Below are positions 7,122-10,513 of a DNA stretch of 10,513 bases, piece after piece (position 1 is the first letter of the stretch; every line of letters starts with the position of its first letter). The notes beneath the pieces are model-generated. The model made no database searches and was not told where the DNA came from. It worked only from the letters and a program-made list of their open reading frames with translations. This stretch comes from GCA-2689995 sp964529325 (GTDB taxonomy: Bacteria; Fidelibacterota; Marinisomatia; SCGC-AAA003-L08; GCA-2689995). The stretch covers positions 1-10,513 of the forward strand of contig CAZGWH010000068.1 in NCBI GenBank assembly GCA_964529325.1, read 5' to 3'. Both the position numbers and the translations under genes were made by a program.

Positions 7122-9552
7122 AATCGAATTGTAATTTATAGTCATAGCTGTTATTTGTTACCTGAGGATTGTGAATCCAAATTCCTTGTTCATTTTGTGC
7201 AGAAGTTATTTGTGTATTGATATTCCCAGCAGATTTACTTATTTTAAAATATGCTGTAATATTTGCATTTGGTTTTGCTCTTAATGAAACCCAATTATGT
7301 AATTTAGGGTTATCACTCGAAATTATTCTAAAATCAGTGTCTTCAAAAAACCATATAAAGCCATTAGCAATTATAGTTCCAAGCTTAACTGATAAATTAT
7401 TTGCATAATTAAATGTAAAATTAAATCCTAAAGAAGTTTCAGGAGATCCAATATTACCTACAGTCATAGATCCACCAATAGCACTATCAGTAAGCCGTGG
7501 GCGAGGAGCAAATGTTGTATTCCCTCGTATGTACATTAATTCTAAGCGATTAAAGTCTGATAAGTTTAATTTTGCAGTAATAATTGTTTCCCGTGATTCA
7601 AATGGGCTTGGATGATAAATATTAAATCGACCTCTTGCTTGCCATTTTTGTCTTAGTTTAATTCGGCAATTAAAATTAGGTCTCCATTCAACAGAAGATA
7701 CTATTCTATAATATTTTGTATTATCTGCTTTTCTATTCCAATTATCCCAATTTAGTGTAAGAATAAAATATCTATGAAATTGATATCTAGAAGAAAGATA
7801 TAATCCTTCCTCTGCTTGTGGTTGTGGATTTCCAGAGTATAAATATCCATAGGCTGGATCATTTAACCAATATGTATCTTCTAAAATAGAAGTTTTATAT
7901 CTATTATAATTTGAAAATGATCGTTGATATGGATTATCATAGTGCAAATCATAATTACGGTACAGAGCTAAAAAATTAAAGACATCTAAATCAGAATAAA
8001 TACTTGCAACAATCGCAGAAGGATTTTCACCTGTACCGAAAGATGACATTTTACCTTCAGATAAAAGTTCACCATATTCAGCCTGAAAAACAGCTTTTCC
8101 GAGTACTGTTGTAAAATCAAATCCAGTTGCACTTCTAATTGATTTTGCTTCATCCCAAAATTTATTTTCAACATTCAAATCTGTAAAAGAATACATGGCC
8201 GCAACCTCGGGGTCTGCTGAATTTGTCATATAAGCAAGGTAGGAATCATCGCCTGAATAACTTGGATCTGGTCCTCCGATAATTGTGCCTAATTGTTGAG
8301 GATCTATAATTAGGTCATACAAACTTTCATAATATGAAAAACCTATGTTAATGCCTGTTTTAGGGGTTATCCGTGTATGTCCACCCCAAGTCATTTCATT
8401 GACAGCATTTACCATTGATTCATGAACAATACTACTATCTCCGGTTAATCCAAATTCATATCTTGGTTTCATAACAATTAAACTTGAAAAAGATCCATCA
8501 CTATTAATAATTGCATCACGAGGTTCAAAAGATGCAAAAAATATTCCTCTAAAATATTTATTCGAAAGCTGAATGCCTGTACCATTTAATACATATTGAG
8601 CTGACCGTGTTAAATCTTGTTCAATCCCAGATATTCGTTTTGAAAAACCATAACCACTTCTTCGTGGGCTAAAATCATCACCCGATTCAAACACAACTCC
8701 TTGAGCAAAGGATGCATTGAAATTTCCGAGTATAAGTTTATCGATACGAATGGGTCCAAGTTTATAATTATTTATTCCAAGAGACGCTTTATGCGTTTGA
8801 ATATTAGTTGCCTCGCTCATATTACGATGAAATAAAACACCCGCCTGAATATTATTATTAAAATTCATACTTAATTTACTTAATAATTCTGGTGAGGTAT
8901 GGTTAGAAGCAATATAGGTGGCAGATTCAGAGTCGGGACTTGAAGTAATCGGAACCGTTCTGACTAAAGAAGTAAAATGAAACCTCGGTTTACTTTTCTC
9001 TGTTTTATATGAAATAAAATCTCTTAAATTTTTATAACCCCATCGTGAAATCCCTGGTGAGTTTTTCAGCTGAAAAGTGCCATGAATTTCACCCCTATCT
9101 TTTTGCTTCAATATTGCAACTGCATCTAAAGGAGAAACATTAGGAAGTGACATCAAATCATCATAAGACATATCATTTACATTCATTGGTTGAAAATATC
9201 TATCTAACCAAGATTCGGATAAACTTTCAGAGTTTCCTTCAGATGATAACCATTGTGATACTTTATAATCATAATTTTTATTTAAATTAGATTTAGATAA
9301 ATCAATTATTTTCAAACTAATCATAGGTTTTAATTCATGAATATTTTCAACGGAGATATTATCAATATGTATTAATTCATATATATTATTTATTTGACCA
9401 ACTAATTGTCGATACTCAATTAAATTGTAAATTTGAACATCAGTTAATGGTAAAATAGATAACTCCGTTTCTGATGCTGAGTTCAAATATATTTTATTAT
9501 TTGAATATATCGATGATATAAATAACAGAAATAATAATAAATATTTTTTCAT
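7111..9552 (-). CDS. Helix-hairpin-helix (ComEA-like) outer-membrane beta-barrel protein
   Basis: An 813-residue protein with a signal peptide (1-17). Two ComEA-like HhH units follow: residues about 22-80 (IYLNSASETELSILP ... NLIEYRQLVGQINNIYELI ... HELKPMI) and about 121-183 (PMNVNDMSYDDLMSLP ... GEIHGTFQLKNSPGISRWG). The remaining 600 or so residues are rich in alternating aromatic strands, include a GNFNASFAQGVVFESG element, and end in FDYAF, as expected of an outer-membrane barrel. ComEA HhH domains bind DNA in competence. Here several hairpin glycines are replaced (LPLTDVQ and IDNISVE in place of PGIG-like turns), so DNA binding is plausible but unproven. Similar HhH-barrel proteins occur in Bacteroidota/Chlorobi relatives without a settled function. 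Its ATG directly follows the TAA of the PorV/PorQ-like gene (TAAATG). Confidence 0.92.
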   Translation of the reverse strand: MKKYLLLFLLFISSIYSNNKIYLNSASETELSILPLTDVQIYNLIEYRQLVGQINNIYELIHIDNISVENIHELKPMISLKIIDLSKSNLNKNYDYKVSQWLSSEGNSESLSESWLDRYFQPMNVNDMSYDDLMSLPNVSPLDAVAILKQKDRGEIHGTFQLKNSPGISRWGYKNLRDFISYKTEKSKPRFHFTSLVRTVPITSSPDSESATYIASNHTSPELLSKLSMNFNNNIQAGVLFHRNMSEATNIQTHKASLGINNYKLGPIRIDKLILGNFNASFAQGVVFESGDDFSPRRSGYGFSKRISGIEQDLTRSAQYVLNGTGIQLSNKYFRGIFFASFEPRDAIINSDGSFSSLIVMKPRYEFGLTGDSSIVHESMVNAVNEMTWGGHTRITPKTGINIGFSYYESLYDLIIDPQQLGTIIGGPDPSYSGDDSYLAYMTNSADPEVAAMYSFTDLNVENKFWDEAKSIRSATGFDFTTVLGKAVFQAEYGELLSEGKMSSFGTGENPSAIVASIYSDLDVFNFLALYRNYDLHYDNPYQRSFSNYNRYKTSILEDTYWLNDPAYGYLYSGNPQPQAEEGLYLSSRYQFHRYFILTLNWDNWNRKADNTKYYRIVSSVEWRPNFNCRIKLRQKWQARGRFNIYHPSPFESRETIITAKLNLSDFNRLELMYIRGNTTFAPRPRLTDSAIGGSMTVGNIGSPETSLGFNFTFNYANNLSVKLGTIIANGFIWFFEDTDFRIISSDNPKLHNWVSLRAKPNANITAYFKISKSAGNINTQITSAQNEQGIWIHNPQVTNNSYDYKLQFDYAF

Positions 9553-10434
9553 TTAAAATGAATATCCAATTGAAAATGATTGAGTTGTCGGTAAAATTTG
9601 ATGTGATAAAATTGACCATGAAATTTCAATTCCATTTTGTTCATAAGATAGACCGAATCCCATTCTATTAGGGTTTGATTGAATACCAACCATTAATAGT
9701 AGAGATGGATGAAGATTATATTCAATCCCAGCCTGCACTTGCGGGTCTTTACCTAATTCATTTTCTAATTCAAAAGTCGTTGAAAGTTCATCAATCGGCA
9801 TATAAGTAACTGCAAGAGAAAGCCTTTGTGGCAAATATTGAGTTGAAATACCATCTCCAATTTGAGGTGTATTTAAATTTTTCAAAAAAGCACCAAAACG
9901 ATATTTATCTCTTAGTGTGGCTAAAACACCTAAATCAATTCCAACTTCGCTCCCTGTACTTTTATCTAGGCTACCATTTGTTCCATCTCCATTTACACCG
10001 GCACTTTGTCCAAAACTAACTAAAAAATAATTAAATGAAAACCCTAGTAATAAAGATGAATTTCTATCTTTTTGAAGCGTATAACCTTTTGAGAATCCAA
10101 ATAATTGCTCTGTGCTCATTGTTTTAGATAAATATTCTACAGATGATTGCTCTATGTGAAATCCTAAATTTCCTATAGTTGGTAAATTAACAAATCCATT
10201 AATTAACTGATTTTCTAAAAAACTTACATTATATAAATTTGAATAGTCAATTCGGAAAAATTGCTGATTTAGTTCTGCTAAAATAGCTGGATTATGTTGA
10301 AAAGATTTTTCTGCTGATTTTGATGAAGTTATTGCACCTGTCAATGCTGATGTATGTGTACCTGAAAATACATTATCAGTAGATACTTGTGAGAAGCTAA
10401 AAGCGAATATAATAAAAAATAATATTTTTTTCAT
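9553..10434 (-). CDS. PorV/PorQ-like outer-membrane protein
   Basis: A 293-residue protein with a signal peptide (MKKILFFIIFAFSFSQ). The mature N terminus has the small-residue stretch TSALTGAITSSKSAEKSFQ followed by the NPAIL turn (about 48-52). This is the hallmark of the PorV/PorQ/UPF0164 branch of FadL-like barrels. Repeating strands follow, and it closes with QSFSIGYSF, whose last Phe fits BAM recognition. Relatives work with the type IX secretion system or as associated outer-membrane proteins. No other secretion gene is in the window, so a shuttle role for neighbouring secreted enzymes is only a possibility. The start is supported by GGGAG 7 nt before the ATG and by the ATGA overlap with the stop of the preceding gene. 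Confidence 0.9.
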   Translation of the reverse strand: MKKILFFIIFAFSFSQVSTDNVFSGTHTSALTGAITSSKSAEKSFQHNPAILAELNQQFFRIDYSNLYNVSFLENQLINGFVNLPTIGNLGFHIEQSSVEYLSKTMSTEQLFGFSKGYTLQKDRNSSLLLGFSFNYFLVSFGQSAGVNGDGTNGSLDKSTGSEVGIDLGVLATLRDKYRFGAFLKNLNTPQIGDGISTQYLPQRLSLAVTYMPIDELSTTFELENELGKDPQVQAGIEYNLHPSLLLMVGIQSNPNRMGFGLSYEQNGIEISWSILSHQILPTTQSFSIGYSF

Positions 10435-10513
10435 TGTTTTACTCCCACTACAATCGGAGCTACATCTGTCGTGGTTTCACCCGTTGCAAAATTCATCGCC
10501 TCTAAATGCATTA
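10431..10513 (-). CDS. 3' end of an unrecognised upstream gene
   Basis: One minus-strand frame is open from the right edge to a TGA at 10431-10433 that overlaps the next gene's ATG (ATGA). The visible tail of about 26 residues includes NFATGETTTDVAPIVVGVKQ. The other two frames have early stops. The 4-nt overlap and the higher GC than neighbouring DNA support a real coding end. I do not recognise the family. The gene would be the immediate upstream member of the operon. Confidence 0.6.
   Translation of the reverse strand, partial: MHLEAMNFATGETTTDVAPIVVGVKQ

Noticed and set aside
7986..8174. Minus-strand 62-codon frame inside the HhH-barrel gene
   Set aside because: It is out of frame with a long, well-supported barrel gene and has no features of its own.
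1..10513. CRISPR array, insertion sequence, tRNA or rRNA
   Set aside because: No regularly spaced repeats, transposase frame, terminal inverted repeats, or recognisable tRNA/rRNA sequence was seen on either strand.

Overview
The window is AT-rich bacterial DNA in which every supported gene lies on the minus strand, so transcription runs from the right edge to the left. The style of the proteins points to a Gram-negative, marine, Bacteroidota/FCB-like lineage, and most probably Candidatus Marinimicrobia (SAR406/Neomarinimicrobiota). The clues are many secreted proteins with Lys-rich signal peptides, outer-membrane beta-barrels ending in an aromatic-Ser-Phe tail, a PorV/PorQ-like protein, and a secreted enzyme ending in a CGICDG element followed by two dockerin-like Asn/Asp repeats. 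This assignment is inference from protein style. No rRNA or tRNA is present to confirm it.

Layout in the direction of transcription (right to left). The 3' tail of an unrecognised gene (10431-10513) overlaps by 4 nt (ATGA) a PorV/PorQ-like barrel (9553-10434). This abuts a helix-hairpin-helix plus beta-barrel outer-membrane protein (7111-9552), which overlaps a FadL/OmpP1-like barrel (5751-7121). A one-base overlap leads to a fusion of a degenerate 5'-nucleotidase domain with an intact endonuclease/exonuclease/phosphatase (EEP) domain (3871-5751). ATGA overlaps then link an EEP-lamin tail-dockerin protein (2099-3874) and a fourth small conserved barrel protein (1320-2102). After 8 nt, with a Shine-Dalgarno AGGAG, comes a TPR protein that closely resembles the RMDN (regulator of microtubule dynamics) family (574-1311). 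Overlapping or abutting genes over about 9.9 kb imply a single operon whose promoter lies beyond the right edge.

A roughly 200-bp gap (377-573) contains a strong imperfect hairpin and a 10-bp perfect palindrome. It separates the operon from a separately started, secreted, possibly polysaccharide lyase-like gene cut by the left edge (1-376).

Working idea: four outer-membrane barrels, one with an N-terminal ComEA-like HhH region, plus two paralogous exported EEP phosphodiesterases and a nucleotidase-derived domain, look like a cell-surface system for binding and breaking down extracellular DNA or another phosphodiester substrate and taking up the products. This is a hypothesis from domain content and gene order. 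The catalytic residues of the EEP domains are intact, those of the nucleotidase-like domain are mostly lost, and the HhH hairpins lack several usual glycines.
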